This document shows positions 26,733 to 34,383 of a DNA stretch of 64,000 bases, one piece after another. Within the stretch, counting starts at the first letter, position 1; each line of letters starts with the position of its first letter. The notes under the pieces were generated by a model. The model worked only from the letters and a program-made list of their open reading frames with translations, was not told where the DNA came from and did not search any database. The translations under genes and the position numbers were made by a program. The stretch spans positions 3,162,001 to 3,226,000 of the forward strand of contig OZ253586.1 of NCBI GenBank assembly GCA_965263155.1, read 5' to 3'. The DNA is from JAAXIE01 sp965263155. Its GTDB lineage: Bacteria > Chloroflexota > Dehalococcoidia > Lucifugimonadales > JAAXIE01.

Positions 26733-27257
26733 GTGGCAGCCACGGATTCGGTCATGTATTCGCTGGAGCGGAACTGGGAGATGGTGGAGGCGGCGATCTC
26801 GGACTTGGACTACGAGACAATGGACCGGCAACCAAACGCCCACAGCAACTCCATTGCTTGGATTTTCGGGCACATCAGCCGGGTTACTGACATGTTCATC
26901 ATGCAGCGGCTGCAGTCCAAGCGGGAGCTGTGGTTCAGCGATGGCTGGTGCCAGAAGTACGGGATGGCGGACAACCTGGAGGGGTTGGGCATGGGGGCGG
27001 ACCTAGCCAATTGGAAGCCCCCGGCGAGGGAAGTGCAGGTGGGCTATTTCGAGGCGGTGAAGGCAATCACTAGGGAGTACGTGCCGTCCCTGTCCTCGGA
27101 GGACTTGGAGAAACGGGTGGTGTTCCCTCCCACGGCACTGCGGCAGGAGCACACGCTAGGCACTGCGTTGGGCCAACTGGTGCTTGAGAGTGTGGCGCAT
27201 GGGGGGCAGATTGCGTATTTGAGGGGGTTTCATAGGGGGATCGGGTGGTACCGGTAG
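26733..27257 (+). CDS. DinB-family protein
   Basis: 174 residues from GTG 26733 after AAGGAG. A four-helix-bundle DinB/MDMPI fold is suggested by the N-terminal YSLERNWEMVEAAISDLD helix, SIAWIFGHISRV with the family His, and a C-terminal HGGQIAYLRGFHRG with the third His ligand. The family includes metal-dependent thiol transferases (mycothiol or bacillithiol) and many proteins of unknown role. It lies 7 bases upstream of the intradiol dioxygenase gene, so the two are probably one operon. A truncated, frameshifted second copy follows at 28188-28455. Confidence 0.82.
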   Translation: MAATDSVMYSLERNWEMVEAAISDLDYETMDRQPNAHSNSIAWIFGHISRVTDMFIMQRLQSKRELWFSDGWCQKYGMADNLEGLGMGADLANWKPPAREVQVGYFEAVKAITREYVPSLSSEDLEKRVVFPPTALRQEHTLGTALGQLVLESVAHGGQIAYLRGFHRGIGWYR

Positions 27258-27264
27258 GGGGGTA

Positions 27265-28038
27265 TTGGGAAGAGTGAGGGCGATAGCATCAGGAATGCTT
27301 CGCTTGGTCCTGACGATGATATCCGTAGCGGCCATGACGGTGGTGCTTGCCGCGTGCGTTGGCGATGCGCCTGCGACAGCTCCACCTGAGGTTGCCACTC
27401 CACCGACAGCCGTGCCTCCAGCGGGTGAGCGGGAGGCACGCGTCCTCACGCCTTCCGGGAGCGAGGGCAGGTGTGCCATCACCCCCCGTCAGACGGAAGG
27501 GCCGTACTACTTGGATGTGGGACAGGTTCGTCGAGACATCACCGAGGGCAAGCTTGGGACACCTCTGCTGGTAAGGCTTCACTTGGTGGAGGCGGGGTCG
27601 TGCGCGCCCATTGGCGACGCTTCTGTGGACATCTGGCACACGGATGCGGAGGGGCAGTATTCAGGCTTCGGCGGGCAGGGCGATGATGGGGCGGACACTT
27701 CGGGCGAGACGTTCTTGCGAGGGACGCAGATTACCGACGCTGACGGGCTGGTGGAGTTCGAGACGGTCTACCCTGGGTGGTATCCCGGCAGGACTGCTCA
27801 TATCCACTTCAAGGCCTATACGGACGAGGGGAGTCTGGTGAGTTCACAGATGTACTTCCCCGATGACATCAGTGATGCCGCGTATGCGGCGGAACCCTAT
27901 TCCGTGCGGGGGGTTCGGAGGACGACGAATGACAATGATGGCCTCGCCCGCAATCCAGCAAGCCGAGCTCTGCTGGGGAATGTGATGGAGAGTGGGGATG
28001 GGTACGTGGTTTCGATGGTTGTGGGGGTGGAGAGGTGA
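27265..28038 (+). CDS. Exported intradiol ring-cleavage dioxygenase (lipoprotein)
   Basis: 257 residues from TTG 27265; GTG 27274 and ATG 27295 are alternatives and all keep the signal peptide. The hydrophobic stretch ends in a lipobox, VLAAC (Cys31), followed by an Ala/Pro/Thr linker, so the enzyme is probably anchored outside the membrane. Ligands of the non-haem Fe(III) are visible: Tyr81 or Tyr82 (TEGPYY), Tyr173 (GWYPGR), His179 and His181 (HIHFK). It cleaves catechol-type rings between the hydroxyls. Extracytoplasmic intradiol enzymes are known but less common than cytosolic ones. A remnant of a second copy is at 32572-32703. Confidence 0.88.
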   Translation: MGRVRAIASGMLRLVLTMISVAAMTVVLAACVGDAPATAPPEVATPPTAVPPAGEREARVLTPSGSEGRCAITPRQTEGPYYLDVGQVRRDITEGKLGTPLLVRLHLVEAGSCAPIGDASVDIWHTDAEGQYSGFGGQGDDGADTSGETFLRGTQITDADGLVEFETVYPGWYPGRTAHIHFKAYTDEGSLVSSQMYFPDDISDAAYAAEPYSVRGVRRTTNDNDGLARNPASRALLGNVMESGDGYVVSMVVGVER

Positions 28039-28187
28039 GGTGGGTTTAACAGCAGGGCCATGGGTCTGCTCTGTTAGTCAGTGCTCGGAGCATTAACGAC
28101 CGTGTAGACTGGCGCGTTGACGCTTGCAAGGGAGAGGGTATGTTCGTAGCGGGGAGTGCTTAGGGCCGACCTACTTTCTGGCCCATA

Positions 28188-28455
28188 GTGCCAATGGCGA
28201 GTAGCCAGATGGAAGCCCCCAGAAAGGAAGTACAAACGGACTATCTCGAGGCGGTGAAGGCGACTACTAGGGGGCTACGTGCCATCGCTGTCCGCAGAGG
28301 ACTTGGAGGAGCGGGTGGTGCTCCCTCCCACGGCGCTGCAGCAGGAGCACACGCTGGGCACTGCGTTGGGTCAAGTGGTGCTTGAGAGTGTGGCGCAAGG
28401 GGGGCAGATTGCTTATTTGAGGTGGTTTCATCGGGGGATGGGTAGTATCCAGTAG
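28188..28455 (+). pseudogene. Truncated, frameshifted DinB gene copy
   Basis: About 85 codons match the C-terminal half of the DinB protein at 26733-27257. EAPRKEVQTDYLEAVKATTR is in one frame; then, after an extra G near 28270, YVPSLSAEDLEERVVLPPTA and LGTALGQVVLESVAQGGQIA follow in the next frame, ending at the TAG at 28453-28455. The N-terminal half is absent. It results from duplication of the DinB-intradiol region and later decay. Confidence 0.85.
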
Positions 28456-28794
28456 GGGAGAGGGGGCCCGGGTTGAGATGGCGCGCAGGAGGCTAGTGTC
28501 CGGCGGGCCGTGCCGACTATTTGAAACCAATTGCTGAACGATGATCATGACTCCCCTCATCTGAGGGATACGCAACGCCGCCCCACTGGGCTGCTGTTTA
28601 ACGTTCTACAGCAGCTGCCGTGCGGTTTGCTGAAGCCCCGTGTAGCTGCTAGTACCTTCACTCGGCTTGCAGTACACTTTCTTAGGGTGCACCCGCACCG
28701 TACGGAAGCCATCCCGTATGGAGAAGGGCAGTTCACCCGACGTCCTGGCGGGACACGGAGCTTAGACCGACGCTGAAAGCAAAGGGAAATCGGG
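28456..28794. other. Intergenic stretch, nothing recognised
   Basis: 339 bases between the DinB remnant and the restriction-endonuclease-like gene. Composition shifts toward lower GC at the right end, where the defence-like island begins. I see no gene, repeat or clear promoter; AAAGGGAAA near 28780 is the likely ribosome-binding site of the next gene. Confidence 0.4.
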
Positions 28795-29739
28795 ATGAAA
28801 GTCGGAGTTGACGAGAAGAGTCTTGTCATCGAAGCAATTGCCACACTGGCACACTACAAATCTAATATGGTGAACTTCATTCTGAAGCCAGCGGGAGTGC
28901 CGAAGGAAATATACGTACCCCTTCTGGACCAACGCAATGACCTTACTGGTCGACCAATGAGCAAGAGGCAAACAGCTCCATTGATTCTCGATGCTTTGGA
29001 GAAGCGGAACGACTATGCCGATATAGTCGGCCACATAATCACGATTGCTGCTCGCTGGAACAAATTTGAACTCTCTGACAAGGAATATGAGGCCCGAGCT
29101 GTGAAGGCCAAGGCCCAAGCAATCTTGGAAAGGCACCAACTGTTTGAGATCGAGGAAGCTGGTCGCAAGGATGCTGCAAGGGAGGAACAGGCGAGAGAAG
29201 CTCTGTCGAGGAGGAAGAGGGAACTAGGCCTTCTACTGGCAATGTTCGACGAGTTGACGCTCCGAGAACAAAATCCTCAGAAGAGGGGCTACCTTCTACA
29301 AGACCTGTTAAATAGGCTCTTTAATGCGTTTGAAATCCCCGTGCATCGGAGCTTTACCCGCAACGAAGGAGCTGAGCAGATTGATGGCGCATTTCAGATT
29401 GACGGATGGTATTACCTCACAGAATGCCGCTGGCGTCAGGAGCCTAGTGATACGAGAGCACTAGACGGTTTCGTGGGGCAAATTTCAAGGTCCGGGAAAC
29501 AGACTATGGGGTTATTTCTTTCCATCAATGGATGGTCAGAGCATGTTCCGGATTTGCTAAAACAAAACGATCAAAAAGCGATAATCTTAATGCAGGGATA
29601 TGACCTCCGAACAATTCTGTCTGAAGAAGTGCACCTACGTGACTACATTGTAGCCGCGGTCCAGAACTTGAACTTACGTGCAGAGCCATATCTAGGTGTC
29701 AAAGAGTACCTGAACAATTGGCATGAGAGTCCGCACTAG
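28795..29739 (+). CDS. Restriction-endonuclease-like (PDDEXK/Mrr-type) protein
   Basis: 314 residues. The N-terminal region (about 1-85) is a small helical domain, including RNDLTGRPMSKRQ, of the kind that precedes effectors in conflict systems. A charged coiled-coil segment follows (about 100-150). The C-terminal nuclease-like domain starts at RGYLLQDLLNRLF and has the core EQIDGAF...YLTECRW, where E-x-R replaces the usual E-x-K. It carries no helicase or specificity domain, so it is not a classical restriction system. First gene of the accessory island; base composition is lower in GC than the surroundings. Confidence 0.75.
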   Translation: MKVGVDEKSLVIEAIATLAHYKSNMVNFILKPAGVPKEIYVPLLDQRNDLTGRPMSKRQTAPLILDALEKRNDYADIVGHIITIAARWNKFELSDKEYEARAVKAKAQAILERHQLFEIEEAGRKDAAREEQAREALSRRKRELGLLLAMFDELTLREQNPQKRGYLLQDLLNRLFNAFEIPVHRSFTRNEGAEQIDGAFQIDGWYYLTECRWRQEPSDTRALDGFVGQISRSGKQTMGLFLSINGWSEHVPDLLKQNDQKAIILMQGYDLRTILSEEVHLRDYIVAAVQNLNLRAEPYLGVKEYLNNWHESPH

Positions 29740-29860
29740 CTCTCGGAGAGCCGACGCACTATCCCTAGGGCGACCTGTTCGCTCGCTGCTTCCGTATGGG
29801 TAAGCGCTAGGGGATGTTATTCACCGTCGGTGTTGATGGGTACGGAAAGCGGTACGCTTT

Positions 29861-30499
29861 TCAGCGACTTTCAAAGTACACCTGCATGCGCATGGGGTCC
29901 ATTCTGCGATTGAACTTCTCAATCGTTTCCAAGGAGGTACCTTGGATCCTTCGAAGCTCCAAACGATTGAATAGCGTGACCTCTTCCGGAGCAATTCTAG
30001 GTAGTGCGTGCCCCAAATGGCCTTTACCAGTAATCCCTTTCTCCCCGGGGGGGAGTTGGCCCATAGTCCATATGCTGGAAATTTCTACCTCCCCCAGCTC
30101 CATGGAGGGATTTCTGAATACGAAATTGTGCTTCTCCGTACAGACAGTGAATGTGAGAGCCCTGGCATTTGCCCTATAGTGCAGGGTCAAAACATGACCT
30201 TGCGCGGAGCGGTCTACTTGAAGCCAGTGGCAAGAACAAGTGAACAACGGAAACCCATATATCTGCCCACCGCGCTCTTTGTTACACTCTGGGTGCATAG
30301 GCTGACAGTTCCAATCTTCGTTATAGTCCTTCGGCCTTACGCTGTCTTCCCTGTCCTTGAAGAATGACTTGGTGAAGATATGGTCTACAGAGGCGTCGGC
30401 CCTGTTTCGTATCGGCTTCCCGCACCCACCAAGGTGGATTCCGCAGAGATGCCCGTCTCTGGGGAGCAGACGGGAAAGTGCCTTGCTACTCTTCTTCAT
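29861..30499 (-). CDS. HNH endonuclease
   Basis: 212 residues. The HNH/zinc-finger core is near the N-terminus: CGIHLGGCGKPI, then ASVDHIFTKSF (first catalytic His) and WNCQPMHPECNKERGG (Asn, His, and the Cys ligand). The remaining 130 residues have no recognised domain. HNH nucleases act in restriction, phage and mobile-element biology. It is convergent with the PDDEXK-like gene and near other nuclease genes. A 34-base palindrome lies 42 bases upstream of the start. Confidence 0.83.
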   Translation of the reverse strand: MKKSSKALSRLLPRDGHLCGIHLGGCGKPIRNRADASVDHIFTKSFFKDREDSVRPKDYNEDWNCQPMHPECNKERGGQIYGFPLFTCSCHWLQVDRSAQGHVLTLHYRANARALTFTVCTEKHNFVFRNPSMELGEVEISSIWTMGQLPPGEKGITGKGHLGHALPRIAPEEVTLFNRLELRRIQGTSLETIEKFNRRMDPMRMQVYFESR

Positions 30500-30540
30500 A
30501 CCTTCTTCGGTTCCATTTACTCTCGTGCACTACCGGTTAC

Positions 30541-30574
30541 GCCCGCCTGAAAGTCCCGGGACTTTCAGGCGGGC
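30541..30574. repeat. Perfect 34-base palindrome
   Basis: GCCCGCCTGAAAGTCCC followed immediately by its exact reverse complement, with no spacer. As RNA it would form a 15- to 17-bp hairpin; a short GTTATT follows on the plus strand. It sits between the HNH gene and a small fragment resembling a protein C-terminus (30592-30700, minus strand). It may be a bidirectional terminator, an operator or an end of a mobile element. Confidence 0.8.
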
Positions 30575-30720
30575 GTTATTGAATGGCGGTCACGGCCCCC
30601 TGCTCATAAGGCCCGGCAGCTCCAACATCTCTGAGACCGCCCGGTTGCGCAGCACGGCCCTGATCTTCGCTGCCAACGCTGGGTGGGCGAAAAGGGGGAC
30701 GGCACCCGCTGCGTCTCAGC

Positions 30721-31857
30721 CTACTGGGACATGGCGGCGGTGGTTGCTTCTTGGACTCTGGCTAGTTCTTCGTCGGTCATGCAGGCGTATTGGGCGGTGC
30801 CGGCGTCGGTGATGGCGACGAATTGGTCGGGGTCCATGGCTGCCATGTTGTCCAAGCCGGAGCCGAGTAGTGCGACGTAGGATGGGTGGTTCTCCGCGAA
30901 CTTGGCGATGCAAACGAGGGACTCGTTGGACAGGCCGCCGAGGGCCCATTCGATGCCGTGGGCCAAGATCCAGTGGTTGGTCTCCGGTTCGATGCAGTGG
31001 GACACGGTGCTTCCGATGGTGATTGCCACTAGGGGGGTGGAGACCAAGATGGCTTGGTACTGCTGTTGGGAGAGGTCTTGGCGTACGCAGGCTGCCTCGG
31101 CCTCGGAGAAGAGGGCGACGATGTCGCTGCCGTTGGCTTGGGAGTGTCTGTCGAGCCCAGCCCAGAGGGCGAGGGTGAAGCCCTGCTTCTCGGCGCTGGT
31201 CATGCACTCGCAGATGCGGACGTTGTAGTCGAAGGTTTCGGTGGCGTGGCCTTCGGCCGGGTCGCGCCATTCCAAGCCCATCCTGACTAGGATGGCTTCG
31301 GGGTGCTCCAAGCCGACGTCGGTGATGCACTGGCGGGTCTCCTCGGTCCACCCGCCGGCTTGGGCGTCGAGGAAGGCAATGCCGATGAGAACGATGCTTT
31401 CCGGAATGAGGCAGTCGAAGAGGAAGGTGGCGCTGGAGACATCTCCACCGAAGGCTGCGATGGGTGTGACTTGGATTATCGTGTAGAAGTCCTGGCCGAC
31501 GGCTGCCTTTATGCAGGAGACCTCATCTGCGGAGAGGGGGTCGAGCAGTTGCTTGCCAACGGTCTTTGGGTTGATGACTAGGTCCCTCAAGGAGCCCATG
31601 GGTGTGTGTTCTGGCATGGCTGGCGCCGTGGGGCTGGGCATGGCCTCGGGGGTGGGGGTTGGGGCGGGTGTGGGTGCGGGGGTAGCGGTCGCCGCAGGTG
31701 TGGGGGCAGGTGTGGCGGCCACGGTTGCGGGGGTGGGTGTTGGTGTTGGGTCGTCGCCGCCGCAGGCTGCCACTAGGGCGAGGAGGGCGATTATGACGAA
31801 GGCGATGGCAAGCGCCCGCCATCCTGGGGTGAGGCTCGGCAGAGGGTGTCGGTGCAC
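30721..31857 (-). CDS. Lipoprotein with Thr/Pro linker and two Cys-patterned repeats
   Basis: 378 residues from GTG 31857. The signal peptide ends in LVAACGG (lipobox), followed by a TPTP/APTP low-complexity linker to about residue 90. The rest holds two tandem units of 110-130 residues that share four cysteines each, in the contexts DEVSC, LFDC, TRQC, ICEC in the first and AEAAC, VSHC, SLVC, QYAC in the second. This suggests disulfide-stabilised helical repeats outside the cell. I do not recognise a named family. It is the only exported protein in the nuclease-rich island. Confidence 0.75.
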   Translation of the reverse strand: MHRHPLPSLTPGWRALAIAFVIIALLALVAACGGDDPTPTPTPATVAATPAPTPAATATPAPTPAPTPTPEAMPSPTAPAMPEHTPMGSLRDLVINPKTVGKQLLDPLSADEVSCIKAAVGQDFYTIIQVTPIAAFGGDVSSATFLFDCLIPESIVLIGIAFLDAQAGGWTEETRQCITDVGLEHPEAILVRMGLEWRDPAEGHATETFDYNVRICECMTSAEKQGFTLALWAGLDRHSQANGSDIVALFSEAEAACVRQDLSQQQYQAILVSTPLVAITIGSTVSHCIEPETNHWILAHGIEWALGGLSNESLVCIAKFAENHPSYVALLGSGLDNMAAMDPDQFVAITDAGTAQYACMTDEELARVQEATTAAMSQ

Positions 31858-31951
31858 AGTGGTTTCTCTCTTTCAGGGTGTGTGTGGGGATGGGGATATG
31901 TTAGCAGGTTGGGGGTGGTGCTGTAGGAGCAGACCCTAGGCACCGGCTTGG

Positions 31952-32480
31952 GCCAACTGGGAAGACGACCTCCCCGCTGAAGCCTGCTCCCGCCGGGCCG
32001 TCGCCATGGCGGATGATTAGCCCGCCGAAGGGGCGTTGCGGCCAGACCGAGACACTTTAGTGCCATTCCAGACTATTCCAATGGCATTTCAGTGGAATTC
32101 CAGTGCCATTCCAGCGGAATTCTAGTGGCAGTCTAGTGGAATTCCTGTAGCTGGGCAGCCAGATTTTTCGTAGCTGCGAAAAACGGTTTTGTATCTGCAA
32201 CCCTCTGCCCTTCTAACATTTTCTGGCATCTTTGTAGCTGAGTTGGCCGCAAAAACCTGACTGGCATTTTTCGGTTAGCTTTCCTTGGTTGCGTTTTGAT
32301 GGTGGGTGAGGGCTGCCGCAAGGGCTGCCCCTGCTGTTTGGTCCCGGCTAGGGGGGTTGTCCCTGCCGAGAAGCGTCCATAGAAAAAGGCTGGGGGCCCT
32401 CGAGGGGTGAGTCCCCAGCCTGTATTAAGGGTAAGGGGGAGGGCGGAATCTTGTCAACGGGATGATGGCATGGGGGGGGG
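31952..32480 (+). repeat. Duplicated segment, copy B, starting with an MFS gene remnant
   Basis: Degenerate copy of 26026-26614. Bases 31952-32020 still encode the MFS C-terminus (NWEDDLPAEA, then AVAMADD and TAG at 32018-32020). The 11-base periodic array, the inverted repeat TTTTTCG/CGAAAAA (32164-32183), the GGCTGCCGCAAGGGCTGCCC hairpin, GCGTCCATAGAAAAA, the hairpin GGCTGGGG/CCCCAGCC (32388-32420) and GGCGGAATCTTGTCAA follow in the same order. The rest of the MFS gene is gone. Between 32021 and 32860 nothing but these elements and the dioxygenase remnant is supported. Confidence 0.85.
32050..32145 (+). repeat. Degenerate tandem repeat, 11-base period (copy B)
   Basis: About nine units such as GGCATTTCAGT, GGAATTCCAGT, GCCATTCCAGC, GGAATTCTAGT and GGCAGTCTAGT. 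Several units have drifted to contain GGAATTCC. It corresponds to the array at 26125-26250 but with different unit spellings, so the two arrays have evolved separately while keeping their period. Confidence 0.65.
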
Positions 32481-32571
32481 TTCGGGGAGGGCGAGGGTAG
32501 GTACAGGGGGGTGTCACGCTCTGGTGTGGGGGGTGTAGCTGAGCGCGGCGGTGGTTGTGGTGGCGTCGCAG

Positions 32572-32703
32572 ATGCCCGATGAGGCCACTGATGTGGTGTA
32601 TTTGGGGGAGCCGTATTCCGTTGCTGGGGGAGCGTGGGACGAGGAATGGGGTGTTGGTGGGGATGGGTGGGTGGTGGAGTTGGTTGGGGGGGTTGGGGGA
32701 TGA
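32572..32703 (+). pseudogene. Remnant of an intradiol dioxygenase gene (C-terminal 43 codons)
   Basis: The frame reads ASQMPDEATDVVYLGEPYSV and later GGDGWVVELVGGV before TGA 32701-32703. It aligns with the C-terminus of the intact enzyme at 27265-28038 (SSQMYFPDDISD, EPYSV, SGDGYVVSMVVGV). The iron ligands and everything N-terminal are missing. With the MFS remnant upstream it shows that copy B once carried the same MFS-to-dioxygenase arrangement. Confidence 0.75.
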
Positions 32704-32860
32704 GTAGGGGCGTTGCTCCTGTATGCTGCAGAATATCAGCCTCTTTACATCCCTAGATTACTTTGAGGCACCCGGTAAGCAGTGCAACCTGCGTTAGACT
32801 AGAATATGCAGGTGGGCAGACTTTCCAAAGGCTTCAATTTCAAGGTTCGCACGAGGACTT

Positions 32861-34237
32861 ATGGGTAGCTACGCGAGACTATCTCTTGGTTCATTGGAAC
32901 TCGGCGTTACGAAAGACGACATCGATCCTGGACTGATGTGGGTCTTTCGCCCTTCGGACAAGCACACTGAGCGGATCGACCGACGGCATCGACAGCAACT
33001 CGCCCGATACGTTGAGGAAGAGTATATCGACGAGTACGACGAAGATAATCCGTTCAGCATAGTCGAATACAGCTGCACCGCGCCCGCAGCTCGTGACCGA
33101 CTGGATCTCAAAGGCTTCACATATGAAGTAGCGGAAGCGAGATTCAAGAAGGCACTGGAGGCCGATATCGAGCGTTACGAGGGGTACATAAGAGAGGAGC
33201 GTACTTCCTACATCTCTGAACATTGGAAAGAAGCACTAGGTGTTATCCAACATCTAACCATCGGGAGTTGGCAGGACGCGCTAGCCCGCATCAAAGTGGA
33301 ACACCTGACCAGAGAGACGCTGGATGGGCTCTCCAGCACGGACAGTCAATTGCCACTTCTCAGGCACATGCTCGAAAGTCGGTCTGATTTCTACGGGTTT
33401 CCTGGATTTGAATCTCTGCATGCAGTGAGGGCCGTTCTAGAGAAGGCGTCTCCCCAAGAGCGCCTTACCTATAATCTGAGCGATCTAGTCGCCGGGGGTT
33501 GGGTGGAAGGAGCAGAGGACCTCGTGGCAGTGGCCGAGCACTTGATGAATGAGGGCTTTCTGCTGTCCCAACGAGTAATTGTTCTCACAGAGGGGGACAC
33601 GGATCGAGAGATTCTCGAACGTTCACTCAGGCTCTTGTACCCGCACCTTGCAGAGTACTTTCACTTCTTCGACTTTACTGGAAGGAAGGTTCCAGGTGGG
33701 GCTGGAGAGCTTGCCAACCTCGTGCGAGCGTTCGCGGCAGCTGACGTCCGACATCGCATACTTGCCTTATTCGACAATGACACCGCGGCTAGGGCTGCGC
33801 TCAGCAGTATCGATCCCGATAGCCTTCCCAGTAACATCGTGGTACGCCACTATCCGAATGTCCCTTGGGCCAAAGACTATCCGACGCTCGGCCCGTCGGG
33901 CAAAGGACAAATGGACGTCAACGGACTGACTGGTAGCATAGAGTTGTATCTCGGGCAGGACGTTCTGAGGGACGACGATGGCGTGCTCTCGCCCGTGCAG
34001 TGGACAGGTTATGAGCGAAAACTGCGCGCGTACCAGGGAGAGATAATAGACAAGCAGAAAATTCTTGCTAGATTCACAGCGAAGCTCGCCTGCTGCGAAG
34101 CACGCCCCGACCAAATCAGCCACTACGATTGGGGAGGACTACAGGCGATCATTGATTCGATGCGCACAGCCTTCCACCGCACTGATGCACAAGCGATACT
34201 CAGCGGGTCAATCAATGAGGAGAAATACACACGTTGA
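32861..34237 (+). CDS. HEPN/Toprim-associated domain protein
   Basis: 458 residues. The N-terminal region (MGSYARLSLGSLELG...WVFRPSDK) matches the HEPN/Toprim_N domain described from comparative studies of conflict systems. The C-terminal half is a Toprim-like fold with the acidic motifs LTEGDTD (about residue 244) and LALFDNDTA (about residue 305), which bind metal in nucleases, primases and OLD proteins. The middle helical part may be HEPN. Such proteins are suspected to cleave nucleic acid in anti-phage responses; no activity is established for this group. It is convergent with the HEPN gene that follows. Confidence 0.82.
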   Translation: MGSYARLSLGSLELGVTKDDIDPGLMWVFRPSDKHTERIDRRHRQQLARYVEEEYIDEYDEDNPFSIVEYSCTAPAARDRLDLKGFTYEVAEARFKKALEADIERYEGYIREERTSYISEHWKEALGVIQHLTIGSWQDALARIKVEHLTRETLDGLSSTDSQLPLLRHMLESRSDFYGFPGFESLHAVRAVLEKASPQERLTYNLSDLVAGGWVEGAEDLVAVAEHLMNEGFLLSQRVIVLTEGDTDREILERSLRLLYPHLAEYFHFFDFTGRKVPGGAGELANLVRAFAAADVRHRILALFDNDTAARAALSSIDPDSLPSNIVVRHYPNVPWAKDYPTLGPSGKGQMDVNGLTGSIELYLGQDVLRDDDGVLSPVQWTGYERKLRAYQGEIIDKQKILARFTAKLACCEARPDQISHYDWGGLQAIIDSMRTAFHRTDAQAILSGSINEEKYTR

Positions 34238-34383
34238 TCTCATGTGCCATGCAGATCGGGCCTTTGTTGCCATTCATATCTTGAGTTCATAAACACCTAA
34301 GAGACGATTGCGTTCCACCGAGCGGCTGACGCACGCACACGGTTGTTTCAAAGGAGTTGAGAGGCCGTACGGAGATGACACTT

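Noticed and set aside
30592..30700. Minus-strand fragment reading AAKIRAVLRNRAVSEMLELP to a TGA at 30590
   Set aside because: It looks like the end of a protein but is only about 35 codons long after an upstream stop, and I cannot name the family; kept as a note only.
32021..32860. CRISPR array or integron-type repeats in the repeat-rich region
   Set aside because: The repeats have an 11-base period and no unique spacers of CRISPR length; no cas or integrase gene is present in the window.
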